Origin: Saccharofermentans sp.
GTDB taxonomy: Bacteria; Bacillota; Clostridia; Saccharofermentanales; Saccharofermentanaceae
Direction: 5' to 3'
Assembly: GCA_024682215.1 (NCBI GenBank)
Contig: JAIKZM010000162.1
Span: 1 to 64,000 of the forward strand
Length of the DNA stretch: 64,000 bases
Shown here: positions 1 to 10,273 of the stretch, one piece after another
Layout: the number at the start of each line of letters is the position of its first letter
How positions within the stretch are numbered: position 1 is the stretch's first letter
The notes under the pieces: generated by a model
Seen by the model: only the letters and a program-made list of their open reading frames with translations
Databases searched by the model: none
What the model was told of the DNA's origin: nothing
Program-made: the position numbers and the translations under genes

Positions 1-1395
1 ATCTTTAACCATCTTCACTCCGTATTCACCTTTGAAGAAATGATCGGCTCCGTCTATTGTTACCAGTTTTGATGAAGGAAGGCAGCTCAGCACTTTATCA
101 AACGATCCGGGTTTATCTCCGTAGCCGTCATGCGTACCCACATAAATGACAGTTTTAAGTTTACAATCCTTGAGAAGACTGTATATTCGAAGAAACTTAC
201 TGGTTCCGTCTTCATACGTAACCGCGAGATTTTCTCCTGCTGTTATTGTCGGTTCTACAAGGATCAGGCCTTTTATCAAAGATGCTCTGTCAGAACCTGC
301 GAAAGCTGATAACAAACCGCCAAAGCTGTGTCCCCAAAGATAGACATTTGCGCTGTCAACTTTCGGAAGAGATTTAAGGGAATCCAAAACGGCATACAGA
401 TCTGCTGTTTCAGATAAGAACACTTTGCCGTTGTCCGAAGGCTCAGGAGCGTTTGGATCAGAATAACCAATAAAAGAAAAGACAACTGCAGCATACCCGT
501 TATCGGCAAACGTCTTGGCATCAGTAACGTAATCAGTATACGGCTGCATCAATCCGCATAAGAGCACTACTGCCGGGAACGGTCCTTCACCTTTTGGAAG
601 GTAGAGCTTCCCTTCTATCTTCATTCCGTCTCTGAAGAAAGTAATTGATTTCTCCCGGTCGGATACGTCAGATATTTCCGGTTCTGATACTTTATATCTG
701 ATATCCATATCATCAGACGGAAGCTGTTCGGTTCCACTGCCATTATCAGACTCGGGACCAAGATACTTTTCAAACACAAGACAATCATATGGGATTTCAG
801 ATTCTGTTCCATCAACATTGATCAGACGGATCGTATTGGTAACAGGATCATACTTGTCGCTGTAATTCCTGTAATTTCCCTCATTGATATCTATACCAAG
901 TCTTTTTGCTACAGTTGGATAGTTCTCAGTAGAAGAATTCTTTTTTAGGTCACCGTAACATGGAAATGCGATCTCGGTCACGCCGCCATTCAATCTGTAA
1001 ATTGCCGTATGACTGGTAAAATCAGGTGCGATTCCCCAAGCCTCATTGCATACAAGTTCAGGCTGTCCGTCTCTGTCAAGGTCTGCCAGATAAGCACTGA
1101 TATCGTCTACGGGTCCGCTGTATCCCGCAAACTTCTTTCCGGTAGCTGCATCAATGAGCCACACGTTATTTAATTTCTTGCCGCCCCACGAGATGTCTTC
1201 CTTGACGATATGCCATTTATCAACTCCAAGGACCGGGCCGGAGTATTCTTCTGTTAATTCTACAGGAGCAAACTGCTTTGCTGTTGTTTCATTTATCACC
1301 GCAGAAGTAGTAGCTGTTTCAGCCTTGCATGAAACAAGTCCGAACAGCAATATAGTCGTGATCAATCCTGATGTTATCTTTTTTGCGATACTCAT
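1..1395 (-). CDS. alpha/beta hydrolase lipoprotein, C-terminus truncated by window edge
   Basis: Hand translation of the minus strand from ATG at 1395: MSIAKKITSGLITTILLFGLVSCKAETATT... (lipobox VSC), then ...FPAVVLLCG...VYLWGHSFGGLLSAFAGS... (GHSFGG nucleophile elbow). Missing from ORF track because it runs off the window. Confidence 0.85.
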   Translation of the reverse strand, partial: MSIAKKITSGLITTILLFGLVSCKAETATTSAVINETTAKQFAPVELTEEYSGPVLGVDKWHIVKEDISWGGKKLNNVWLIDAATGKKFAGYSGPVDDISAYLADLDRDGQPELVCNEAWGIAPDFTSHTAIYRLNGGVTEIAFPCYGDLKKNSSTENYPTVAKRLGIDINEGNYRNYSDKYDPVTNTIRLINVDGTESEIPYDCLVFEKYLGPESDNGSGTEQLPSDDMDIRYKVSEPEISDVSDREKSITFFRDGMKIEGKLYLPKGEGPFPAVVLLCGLMQPYTDYVTDAKTFADNGYAAVVFSFIGYSDPNAPEPSDNGKVFLSETADLYAVLDSLKSLPKVDSANVYLWGHSFGGLLSAFAGSDRASLIKGLILVEPTITAGENLAVTYEDGTSKFLRIYSLLKDCKLKTVIYVGTHDGYGDKPGSFDKVLSCLPSSKLVTIDGADHFFKGEYGVKMVKD

Positions 1396-1514
1396 AGAAA
1401 AGCCCCTGTTTATGTTCTGATCAGAGATTACCAGGCTGCACGTCAATAAAACTCTCTTTCTCATTCCTTTATCTCCCTTACTCCGTCTTGCTGACGAAAG
1501 TTATCCAATTATAT

Positions 1515-1542
1515 AACAAAGCCGGAAGTGTTTCCTCCGGCT
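1515..1542 (-). terminator. rho-independent terminator downstream of 1548..2075
   Basis: Minus strand AGCCGGA-ggaaacact-TCCGGCT followed by ttgttat. Confidence 0.6.
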
Positions 1543-1547
1543 CAAAA

Positions 1548-2075
1548 TCACTCGCAGATCTCCAAATCAACATTATGTTCGCTCATGTACTGCTTAACCT
1601 TATCAAGATGCTGTATCGGGAACGACAGACTTAATTTGGTAATATCCTTCGGAATGAAAACTATGTTGTGCTCGAAAACGCGCATGACGCTGAAAGACGT
1701 CCAATAGAATTTTGTATCACTTACACCGTTTACGTTCAGTCTGACGCCATCTTCTTCAAGGACTGTTTTTCTGTCCTTCGGCAACGAACGGTACATCTTA
1801 AGCATCTTGATCATGGAGATGATGCGTGCAATGTAGAGAATGATCAACGCAGAATACAAACCGGCGCATATAAGTAATATCGCAGATTTCTGCTTAAAAC
1901 CGAAGACCAACGCTCCGCAGAAGATTATACATTCCGCTATAAAAATCATGACCGTTATCACCATGCAGTTCCTTATAGGTCTCTTGGGATCTTTGATCAA
2001 TTTTTTCATAGAGAAGGTGATATTGACCATTTCTTTTGCGCGTTCGTTTGTAAAGCCTATTGGTTCAAGTTCCAT
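1548..2075 (-). CDS. membrane protein, YcxB-like
   Basis: ORF; start MELEPIGF with SD ggag; two TM segments followed by YcxB-like C-terminal region (VLEEDGVRLNV...FYWTSFSVMRVFEHNIVFIPK). Confidence 0.65.
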   Translation of the reverse strand: MELEPIGFTNERAKEMVNITFSMKKLIKDPKRPIRNCMVITVMIFIAECIIFCGALVFGFKQKSAILLICAGLYSALIILYIARIISMIKMLKMYRSLPKDRKTVLEEDGVRLNVNGVSDTKFYWTSFSVMRVFEHNIVFIPKDITKLSLSFPIQHLDKVKQYMSEHNVDLEICE

Positions 2076-2204
2076 TTTGATTTCTCCAATTATTCTCACT
2101 TAACCTTTATCTTAAGTTTAATTTGGACATATATACTGATAATTGCTATACCAAAGGAATAACTCCCTCAGACAAGACAATTATATCATCCGGATAGAGA
2201 CCTA

Positions 2205-3065
2205 TCAGGCCCTTGATAACATTTTCGAGAATGCATTCAGATCACAGCAGACAAATCCTTCACTCACCTGTTCTTTACAGACCAGCTCGTATTTGGTCTT
2301 CTCATTCTCTTTTATTACCTCGACAATGGCGGAATAGTATGTCTTGTTTTCCGATTCGTCTTCATATCTGATGCAAAACCATATATATGTTTTGCCTTCG
2401 TAGTTTTCGATCTCCAGCGAGTTTTCAGCCCAATGATCTTTGTACTCTTTAAGCATCAGTTCAGGTATGCCGTATCCGATCCTTCCGGTCATCCAGCTGC
2501 CGCACCTTATTCCTTCGCCCGGTGCATATTCAGGAGCTATGAGAGGGCTTTTGTATGTATACGAGGCAGCATTGTACAACCTTCCGTTACTGTCCTTATA
2601 TACGATGCTGACTCTGTCGGAACCAAGGATAAACGGAAGCTTCATTGATTCGTCGTATGAGGACATGGTCTTCATCATTTCATCGTAGTCAACGAAAAGC
2701 GGAGCGCTTCTCATCATCAATTTATTATCAACGTTTTTTCTGATCGTTGACTCATAGATAAAGCGGTCGGTTATTACATCCTTAAGTTCTATCTCATTGC
2801 CGTTTGCATCAAGATTGATGTAACCGTCATCAGTTGTCATGCTCAGCACACGGCTGTCGATCCTGTTAATGCTAAGACGCTCAGACCTGGCGAAAAACTT
2901 ACCGTTGATATAGATCTCGTTATTGTCATAAGACACGGCCGGAATCTTGCCTTCAACCGGTTTCCCTGAGCATGCAGAGAACGGCATGAAAAAAGCAGCC
3001 ATGAACACGGCTGTAATTATCCCGAGAACTTTTATTTTAATGCTGTAATACTGTTCGCGGTTCAT
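2205..3065 (-). CDS. hypothetical lipoprotein
   Basis: ORF with signal peptide and FSAC lipobox. Confidence 0.75.
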   Translation of the reverse strand: MNREQYYSIKIKVLGIITAVFMAAFFMPFSACSGKPVEGKIPAVSYDNNEIYINGKFFARSERLSINRIDSRVLSMTTDDGYINLDANGNEIELKDVITDRFIYESTIRKNVDNKLMMRSAPLFVDYDEMMKTMSSYDESMKLPFILGSDRVSIVYKDSNGRLYNAASYTYKSPLIAPEYAPGEGIRCGSWMTGRIGYGIPELMLKEYKDHWAENSLEIENYEGKTYIWFCIRYEDESENKTYYSAIVEVIKENEKTKYELVCKEQVSEGFVCCDLNAFSKMLSRA

Positions 3066-3077
3066 GACACTCTCCTC

Positions 3078-3111
3078 AGACTATTGTTATAGTCTATACT
3101 ATCGTGATAGT
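3078..3111. promoter_or_regulatory. two tandem dyads, candidate operator
   Basis: AGACTAT-TGTT-ATAGTCT followed 18 bp later by ACTAT-CGTG-ATAGTCT, just upstream of the start codon at 3065. Confidence 0.5.
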
Positions 3112-3161
3112 CTGGGCGTGTCAATAGTTACACATTAGCCTGCTCAGAACATTCGGATCCT

Positions 3162-3971
3162 TTACGGTTTCGGCAAATTCAGCTGCTTCAGCATCGAATC
3201 TACTATTTTCCTCTCTTTCTCGCTGCCGTTTAGAGAAAATACTTCGATGTATACATTCTTATTCACATAAATGCCGCCATAATAATGCATGTCTTCTTCA
3301 TAGAATGTGAGTCCGTCAAACGCAACACCTTTTTTTACAACGCCATCCAGCAAAACATAACCCTGATCCTTTGACAGCGCCCTCTTACTTGATCCTTTAA
3401 ATTCATTTTTGCCAAGGAGTTCTTCAAGGCTGTCGTATTTGCTCTTGAGCATGCTCATGGCATATTTCGCATCTTTGAACCTGAAATAGCCATATGAGTT
3501 ATTGAAGGAATCGGTAAAGGTTACATATTGAATAGGATGTCCGTCGAACTCTGAATTCGCATAATGCATTTTTGTTTCTTTCTTGCTGATGCCGGCATGC
3601 TTTTTGAGCGCATCGAAGAAAGTCTTTTCACTCTTTATGTATTTAATCTTCGCATTCTTAACAATGGTCGACTTGGTTGACTTGGTCGGCGCAGTTGCTT
3701 CAGAAGATTTCTCGGAATCAGTGGATTCAGCAGCATCCTCACTTGTATCGCCAGACGTAGTTTCAGCGGTTTCTTCAGTAGTTTCCGAAGTATCCGTCAT
3801 GATAGTTGATTCAGATGTTTCAGAAGATTCGGTTGTTTTAGTAGTTTTGTTGCTTTCAGTCTGCTCGGCATCCGAAACGCCGACTCCAATATCAGGAATT
3901 TTTCCGTGTACGCAAGCGCCGGATGACAAGAGCATTGCCGTGGTCAAAAAGATCACGCATAACTTTTTCAT
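3162..3971 (-). CDS. hypothetical lipoprotein with Thr/Ser/Glu-rich linker
   Basis: ORF; MKKLCVIFLTTAMLLSSGAC lipobox; TTKTTESSETSEST... low-complexity linker. Confidence 0.75.
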   Translation of the reverse strand: MKKLCVIFLTTAMLLSSGACVHGKIPDIGVGVSDAEQTESNKTTKTTESSETSESTIMTDTSETTEETAETTSGDTSEDAAESTDSEKSSEATAPTKSTKSTIVKNAKIKYIKSEKTFFDALKKHAGISKKETKMHYANSEFDGHPIQYVTFTDSFNNSYGYFRFKDAKYAMSMLKSKYDSLEELLGKNEFKGSSKRALSKDQGYVLLDGVVKKGVAFDGLTFYEEDMHYYGGIYVNKNVYIEVFSLNGSEKERKIVDSMLKQLNLPKP

Positions 3972-4076
3972 AGTTAACTTCTCCCAAATCATTTTCAATA
4001 GTTATCCTTTCAACAAAGAAATCCTATCAGAAAACATAATTCGGGAAATTCAGCAAATCAGGTAATATTGTATGAA

Positions 4077-5255
4077 TTACTTCACGTAGCTGTAATCACC
4101 GATGAGCTTCATAAGGCCTGCAAGTGAATCTACTTTTACTTCCTTCTCGTCCTCGATCTGGAAAGAGCAGAAGTAACGTGTGCCGTCGATCGTGAAAACG
4201 AAATCTTTTGATCTCGAGCTTGGATCTTCACGCATCTTAACACCATCAGACTCAATCCAGTCTGTGTCATTCTTACCTTTCACAAGATAGCTGTCGTCCG
4301 CATCGGACACGATCTGGATATTATATATCGGAGCATCATCTTTTGTGCTGAGTCTGATGTATTTACCGGATATGCCACTGATATTGTTAAAGCCCGTAAT
4401 ACGCTTTTCGCCAAGGATCGGCGTATTCACGATCTTATCGTAGATATAAGGTTCGCTTCGGTCGTCTTTACTCAGGTGCTCGAAAAGGATCTTCGAATAG
4501 CGCACAAATCCTTTCCTGTCCTTATCCGTCAATTCGCTATCAGAAGACTGCACCTTGAAAACGGTATAAAACAATCTGCCGTCTATGAGCTTTGCGTAGT
4601 AAAGTGCTTCATCATAATGAGGGAGTACTTTGACAGTTGCAAAAACATGATCTTCTGTCTGCTCAACAACAGTAATCTTAGGGGCATCCGGATCTTCCGG
4701 CGAATAATGTCCCATGTTCCCTACATAGATCCAGCCAAGTTTCTCAGTAAATTCATCGAAGGAATTGCAGTCAGATTCTTTAAGGTTTGCATATTTGACA
4801 AAACTGTCTGTCACTTTTCCGTCTGACCCAAGGAAATACGCGCTGTTTTCGTTCCAGAAAAGCTTATCGCCATAGTCCACGCAATAGAATTCGTGACTCA
4901 TCCTGAGTTCATCGCATTTGGTATAGATCAATGTCGAATGACCGATGACGAATGCATATTTCTCCAGAGCTTCTTCAAGTGTATATCTGTCCTTCAGCGC
5001 GCGGGTCGGGCTCCAGTACACGATGCTTTCAGGGACTTCGGGTTCTTCAGAACTCACGCGTGTTCCCGTTGGAACGACCACATCATACGAATCAGTATTG
5101 AAAGTCTGATCAGGTTCTTTCTGCTTTTCTGTCTGGCTCTGTGCCGTGGCTGTCTGCGTTGCTGTCTCAGTCGTGCTTTTTCCGCATCCGCTCATGCCTA
5201 TGAGGACAGAAAGGGCCAGAACCGATGCCATAAAAGATCTAATCTGCTTTTTCAT
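4077..5255 (-). CDS. hypothetical lipoprotein
   Basis: ORF; MKKQIRSFMASVLALSVLIGMSGC lipobox. Confidence 0.75.
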   Translation of the reverse strand: MKKQIRSFMASVLALSVLIGMSGCGKSTTETATQTATAQSQTEKQKEPDQTFNTDSYDVVVPTGTRVSSEEPEVPESIVYWSPTRALKDRYTLEEALEKYAFVIGHSTLIYTKCDELRMSHEFYCVDYGDKLFWNENSAYFLGSDGKVTDSFVKYANLKESDCNSFDEFTEKLGWIYVGNMGHYSPEDPDAPKITVVEQTEDHVFATVKVLPHYDEALYYAKLIDGRLFYTVFKVQSSDSELTDKDRKGFVRYSKILFEHLSKDDRSEPYIYDKIVNTPILGEKRITGFNNISGISGKYIRLSTKDDAPIYNIQIVSDADDSYLVKGKNDTDWIESDGVKMREDPSSRSKDFVFTIDGTRYFCSFQIEDEKEVKVDSLAGLMKLIGDYSYVK

Positions 5256-5313
5256 ATAAACCACCCAATTTGTCAGACATGCAAAAAGTTATGACAACAT
5301 TATACCATCTCAT

Positions 5314-5345
5314 AAAAAGCCCGATGCGTTTTCAGCACCGGGCAT
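5314..5345 (-). terminator. rho-independent terminator after serine hydrolase
   Basis: Minus strand GCCCGGTGC-tgaaaac-GCATCGGGC followed by ttttt. Confidence 0.65.
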
Positions 5346-5392
5346 GGTTTCTTTTAGATATTTGTCAGCAAATATACTGAAATACTGATATG

Positions 5393-7069
5393 TCACTTCT
5401 GAATAAACATCTTCTCGAAATGCTCAGAAGTCTTGCCGGCCCATGAAAAGGCATCGATCCTCAAGATCAGATCGTCGTCAAGTTTTCTAACATATATATT
5501 GGCATTGCCTTTCTCTCCGTCATGTTCCAGAACCATTGTCAGCCTTAAGTATTCTTTTCCGCCCAAAGTTACTTTCGTTATCTCATTAGATGCAACCTTG
5601 CCGCCGTGCTTTTCATAATGTTCAGTATATTCTTTCAATAAGTCATTGAGCCAGTCTTCTTCCGTATAATCTTGATCATACGGGACACCGAGCTTGCGGT
5701 TCATGTAATGAACCTCCACACAATCCTCCGTGCTCCAGAATGCCGCATCGAATCTTGTTGCAAGGTCACGTGACTTTACCTTTTTATCACTGGTGCTCTG
5801 TAAGTCAGCGTTTTTCGCTGTTTTTCGTGCATGTTCTCCGGCCTCAGGTAATCCTTTGGGAAGCTTCAGCTTTAATCCGGCATATTCGTTTGTGTATGAA
5901 TCACCCTTAATGATACTTTGTTTAAAATTCGTTCCGATCATGGGATCTTCGATCTCGGGGATCGGGAGTTCGCGTTCAAGCTTGATAATGTATATGTGAC
6001 CAAACTCTTCAGACTCGATGATCTTATTATCTGTATTGCAAGTAAGAGATGAACCGTTGTGCGAATATCCGTCTTTCTCCTTCATAAGGCCGCAGCAATA
6101 TCCGTTCTCTTCCTTAAGAAGGATCTCCATCGATGCCTTGCTAAGGAGTTTCCCGGCAAAGAGGGCCCTGTCAAACTTGACCATGTCGGAAAGACAGGAA
6201 TGGATCCCGCTGTCGCCTCTGTAATTGTTCGGGCCTGCAGGATATCCGTCCTTATCGGTAAAGCCGTATTTCACAAGTTCATCAAAACCGACGGGCACGT
6301 ATGTCATGTCACCTGCAGCCATCGATGTTGTCTTGGTCATGCCACACTTGTCAAAGATATTCTTCTTGACGTAATCACAGTACTTCTCGCCAGACACCTT
6401 TTCGATTATGAAGGCAAGCAGGTGATAGTTGGTATTGCTGTATTCAAATTTGGTCCCCGGTTCAAAATCCAGCGGAGCCTTGTACAATGCCTGCAGGAAT
6501 TCCTCATCTGTGATCTTATCGAGAAAGATGTCGCTCAATTTCTGATTCGCCGCGTCAGCACCTGAAATGTTCCAGAAAGGATCCGGATTATTGCAGTAAT
6601 CAGCGATTCCCGAAGTCATGTGGAGCAGATGGTTAACAGTGATCTTCTTTCCTGTCTCATACTCGGGAAAATACTTGTCGAGCGTGTCATCCAAACCGAG
6701 CTTGTTCTTTTCTTTAAGCTGCAGGACCGCTACTGCGGTAAAAGTCTTGCTGACGGAAGCCATGTCGAAAACCGTATCCTGCGACTCCAGAGTCTTTCCG
6801 TCCTTTTCAAGCTCTTTTTCTGCATAGAGGTATATGATGTCTTTATCAGTGGCAACTACCAATGTGCCGGGACAAGTCTCTTCGCCGTACTGCTTAACAA
6901 GTTCAGCATACTTTGTATCAGGATTTTTCCATGTTCTTTCAGAGTCAGTCAGTTTGATGCTTGAAAGAGAATTCCTTGAATTGTTCGCGCATGCTCCAAA
7001 CGAAAGCATTAATGCAGAAACAAGGACTGAAACAGCAGATTTTTTCAGACTGATATTCTTAATACACAT
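5393..7069 (-). CDS. serine hydrolase (class C beta-lactamase/AmpH-like) lipoprotein with extra C-terminal domain
   Basis: SVSK (SxxK), YSN, HNGSS motifs; LSFGAC lipobox; SD aaggagg. Confidence 0.85.
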   Translation of the reverse strand: MCIKNISLKKSAVSVLVSALMLSFGACANNSRNSLSSIKLTDSERTWKNPDTKYAELVKQYGEETCPGTLVVATDKDIIYLYAEKELEKDGKTLESQDTVFDMASVSKTFTAVAVLQLKEKNKLGLDDTLDKYFPEYETGKKITVNHLLHMTSGIADYCNNPDPFWNISGADAANQKLSDIFLDKITDEEFLQALYKAPLDFEPGTKFEYSNTNYHLLAFIIEKVSGEKYCDYVKKNIFDKCGMTKTTSMAAGDMTYVPVGFDELVKYGFTDKDGYPAGPNNYRGDSGIHSCLSDMVKFDRALFAGKLLSKASMEILLKEENGYCCGLMKEKDGYSHNGSSLTCNTDNKIIESEEFGHIYIIKLERELPIPEIEDPMIGTNFKQSIIKGDSYTNEYAGLKLKLPKGLPEAGEHARKTAKNADLQSTSDKKVKSRDLATRFDAAFWSTEDCVEVHYMNRKLGVPYDQDYTEEDWLNDLLKEYTEHYEKHGGKVASNEITKVTLGGKEYLRLTMVLEHDGEKGNANIYVRKLDDDLILRIDAFSWAGKTSEHFEKMFIQK

Positions 7070-7081
7070 GTGAAAACCTCC

Positions 7082-8725
7082 TTACTCAAACATCTTCTCA
7101 ATATCATCAGTGGTCTTACCGCTGATGCCGCCTGCTTCGATCTCAACCATCAGGTTATCGTCCAGTTTCCTGGCGTAAATATACATGAAGCTCTTTTTGC
7201 CTTCGATCTCCATGTTCAGTTCGGCTCTCGTATATTCTTTTCCGCCCAAAGTTACCTTCTTGATCTCATTTTTAACGATCTTGAATTCCTCGAACTGCTG
7301 TTTGATCACGAGATTCAGATAGTCTTCTTCAGTAAGGCCGGGATTGCCGGGGAAACCGCGCTTGGTATTCAGGAAATTCACCATGACAGAATCACCGGTA
7401 TTTCCGTCCCAGACCCAAGCATCGAAACATGTAGCGAGCAGTCTGGTCTTTTCCTTACTGTCTTCAACAGATCTGATCGCTTCAGCCATATTCATTTGAC
7501 GTTCGTCTTCGCCGATAACGGAGTAACCGCCGGGAATCTTTATCTTCAATCCTGCATATTCATTTGTATACACGCCGTCCTTAACGGTGCCCTGCGTATA
7601 GTTCGTTCCGTTCATGGGATCTTCGCCGCTCATCTTGGGAACGACACCGGTCCTCTCGAGCGAGATGATATAGATGTGACCGTACTCTTTTGATTCGATG
7701 ACCCTGTTATTAGTTAAGCATGTAAAAGAAGAACCGCTGTGCGAATAACCGTCTTTTTCCATCATAAGACCGCAGCAGTAACCGTCGGTTTCCTTAAGCA
7801 TTATCTCCATGGAATTCTTATTAAGAAGCTTTCCTGTGAAAAGCGCCCTGTCAAAGGCAACCATGTCTGTAATGCATGAGTGGATTCCGCTGTCGCCTCT
7901 TGTGCTGTTCGGGCAAGCGGGATATCCGTCCTTTGAGAAGTTGTATTTCACGAGTTCATCAAAGTTCACGGGAACGTAAGTCAGATCTCCTGTTGCCATT
8001 GAAGTTGTCTTCTTCATACCGCACTTGTCAAAGATATTCTTCTTGACATAATCGCAGTACTTCATGCCTGACACCTTTTCGATAATGAACGCAAGAAGAT
8101 GGTAGTTTGTATTGCTGTATTCAAACTGTGAATCCGGATCAAAGCCAAGAGGAGCCTGATAGAGTGCCTTAAGGAATTCCTCATCCGAGATCCTGTCGAA
8201 ATAAACGTCGCTGAGCTTTTGGTTTGCTGCATCTTCTCCCGAAATGTTCCAGAACGGATCGGGATTGTTGTTGTAATCGGGAATCCCCGAACGCATGCGA
8301 AGGAGATTGTCGATAGTTATCTTTTTGCCTGTCTCATATTCGGGGAAATACTTATCGAGCGTGTCATCAAGCTTTATCTTTCCTTTTTCTACAAGCTGCA
8401 GCACTGCTACCGCAGTAAACGTCTTGCTGACGGATCCCAGGTCAAATACAGTATCCTGAGATTCAAAAGTCTTACCGTCTGTCTCCTTCTCATCTTCTGC
8501 ATAGAGATATACGGTTTCCTTATCCGTTGCAACGACCATTGTTCCTGCACAGGTAGCACCGGCATAGAGCTCGGCAAGTCCGGAATACTCTTTATCAGGA
8601 TTTGTCCATGACCTTTCAGTTTCCGTAAGCTTGATGCCGGACAGCGGATACTTTGACTTTTGCCCGCACGAGGCAAGCGATAAGCACATCGCAAATGCCA
8701 TTAATGACGAGATTACCTTCTTCAT
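7082..8725 (-). CDS. serine hydrolase (class C beta-lactamase-like) lipoprotein, tandem paralogue
   Basis: SVSK, YSN, HSGSS motifs; extensive identity with 5393..7069; LASC lipobox. Confidence 0.85.
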   Translation of the reverse strand: MKKVISSLMAFAMCLSLASCGQKSKYPLSGIKLTETERSWTNPDKEYSGLAELYAGATCAGTMVVATDKETVYLYAEDEKETDGKTFESQDTVFDLGSVSKTFTAVAVLQLVEKGKIKLDDTLDKYFPEYETGKKITIDNLLRMRSGIPDYNNNPDPFWNISGEDAANQKLSDVYFDRISDEEFLKALYQAPLGFDPDSQFEYSNTNYHLLAFIIEKVSGMKYCDYVKKNIFDKCGMKKTTSMATGDLTYVPVNFDELVKYNFSKDGYPACPNSTRGDSGIHSCITDMVAFDRALFTGKLLNKNSMEIMLKETDGYCCGLMMEKDGYSHSGSSFTCLTNNRVIESKEYGHIYIISLERTGVVPKMSGEDPMNGTNYTQGTVKDGVYTNEYAGLKIKIPGGYSVIGEDERQMNMAEAIRSVEDSKEKTRLLATCFDAWVWDGNTGDSVMVNFLNTKRGFPGNPGLTEEDYLNLVIKQQFEEFKIVKNEIKKVTLGGKEYTRAELNMEIEGKKSFMYIYARKLDDNLMVEIEAGGISGKTTDDIEKMFE

Positions 8726-8815
8726 TTGATCTGCCCTTCCTTTCTTAAAGAGGCTCATTCTGTGTGAACTTACAATTTGAAGATAACAACGTCAATTGGA
8801 ATTGATATGGAAGTT

Positions 8816-10273
8816 TTATGGATTTTCTGTGGAGACAGGTAATTCTATCTTAGCAACTACATCATCCCCCTCATTATCGAGAGAAACAGTGCCGTTGTGA
8901 CGTTCGATTATGATCTTTCCGAGATAAAGGCCGAGGCCGGAACCTCCGCTTCTTCTGTTTCTCGAACTGTCTGATCTGTAGAACGCCTCGAAAAGATGAG
9001 GGAGATCTTCTTCATCTATATGTGATCCTGTATTGCGTATCTCGGTTAAGATAAACCCGTTATCTTCATGTGCATTTACAATGAGCTTTGAACCCTCGGA
9101 AGAATAAAATACAGCATTTGAAAGGAAAGTCCCGACAGCCATGGAGATAAGCTCCGCATTGCCGTCACAGAAGAGTCCGCTGTCTATACTTGTAACAAGA
9201 GGTATCTCTCTTACATCAAGCAATTCCCTGATCTCGTCGATCCTGTTATTCAGTAAAGAAGTCAGATCCACCTTTACCTGAGTGATCTCATTAGCAGCCT
9301 GCATCCTTGATACGGTAAGGATCTCGCCTATGAGCGATTCCATACGCTTTAATGCAGCCAAGGTCCTGGGAAGGTAAGTATCGAGATCGTCATAAGGCGG
9401 AACGCCGTCGATCATGCCGCGGACCTGTCCCTGGGCAATGGTGATAGGCGTCTTAAGTTCGTGGGAAGCGGCAATAAAGAATACTTCTTTCTGCCTCTCG
9501 AGCTCATTAACGCGGCCTATCTCATGTTCAAGTTCCATGGTCCTTTGGTTGAGATCGGAGATGGTCTCATTAAGGCTTGCTGAAAGATTATCAAGGTCTC
9601 TGCCGAGATCTCCTATTTCATCACGCCTTTTCGAGCCGCTCCTTACCGAGAAGTCCATGCCTGCTATCTTTCCTGAAAGCAGTGAGAGCTTGCGGACCGG
9701 TCTTGCAAACAGATAAGCGTAAATGAACGAACAGACAACAGATATCAAAAGCACTGCTGCGATGATCACAGGCAAGGTTCTTTTTAATGACGCAAAGATA
9801 ACGTACTCACCTTTTTGTGACCACAGACAGACAACCGTAAAGTCCTTGTCTTTTCTGCCCTTGATATCTTCAAACCAAACGCGGCCTGACGCGGATAAGA
9901 TCATTTCTTTATTGTCTTCGAGGTTAATGAGTTTTAATACGTCATCTCTTACTCTTAGCTGATACTTGGAATCCGTGACATCAGCTGGAAAGCGGTCCCA
10001 TTCGTTCTTGTTTTCTTTATAAAACACGATGTGGCAATTATTGGAAAGAATAAAGTCATCCACCAGTTTTCCGCATTCGGCATAAGGCGTATTGTTGAGC
10101 GTCTCGACAAAGCGCGAAAATTTCGTCTCCATCTCGTTTCTTCCCAAAGTGTTCCAGCTCAAAGGAGTTGCTTTATATAGCAGCACGAAGATCAATACGC
10201 CGAACAGGACCTGAACGATAAAGGTTATCAGAAAGACCTTGAAAGATAATCTGTCAGTTATCCGTTTTCTCAA
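8816..10273 (-). CDS. sensor histidine kinase (VanS/BaeS-like, HAMP)
   Basis: Two TM segments, HAMP, ASHELKTPITIAQG H-box, GSGLGLYLGKII G-box. Confidence 0.92.
   Translation of the reverse strand: MRKRITDRLSFKVFLITFIVQVLFGVLIFVLLYKATPLSWNTLGRNEMETKFSRFVETLNNTPYAECGKLVDDFILSNNCHIVFYKENKNEWDRFPADVTDSKYQLRVRDDVLKLINLEDNKEMILSASGRVWFEDIKGRKDKDFTVVCLWSQKGEYVIFASLKRTLPVIIAAVLLISVVCSFIYAYLFARPVRKLSLLSGKIAGMDFSVRSGSKRRDEIGDLGRDLDNLSASLNETISDLNQRTMELEHEIGRVNELERQKEVFFIAASHELKTPITIAQGQVRGMIDGVPPYDDLDTYLPRTLAALKRMESLIGEILTVSRMQAANEITQVKVDLTSLLNNRIDEIRELLDVREIPLVTSIDSGLFCDGNAELISMAVGTFLSNAVFYSSEGSKLIVNAHEDNGFILTEIRNTGSHIDEEDLPHLFEAFYRSDSSRNRRSGGSGLGLYLGKIIIERHNGTVSLDNEGDDVVAKIELPVSTENP

Noticed and set aside
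5433-8694. Long plus-strand ORFs such as 6059..6565 and 7070..7693
   Set aside because: Antisense shadow ORFs over well-supported serine hydrolase genes; no SD or domain logic. The same applies to most opposite-strand ORFs in the track
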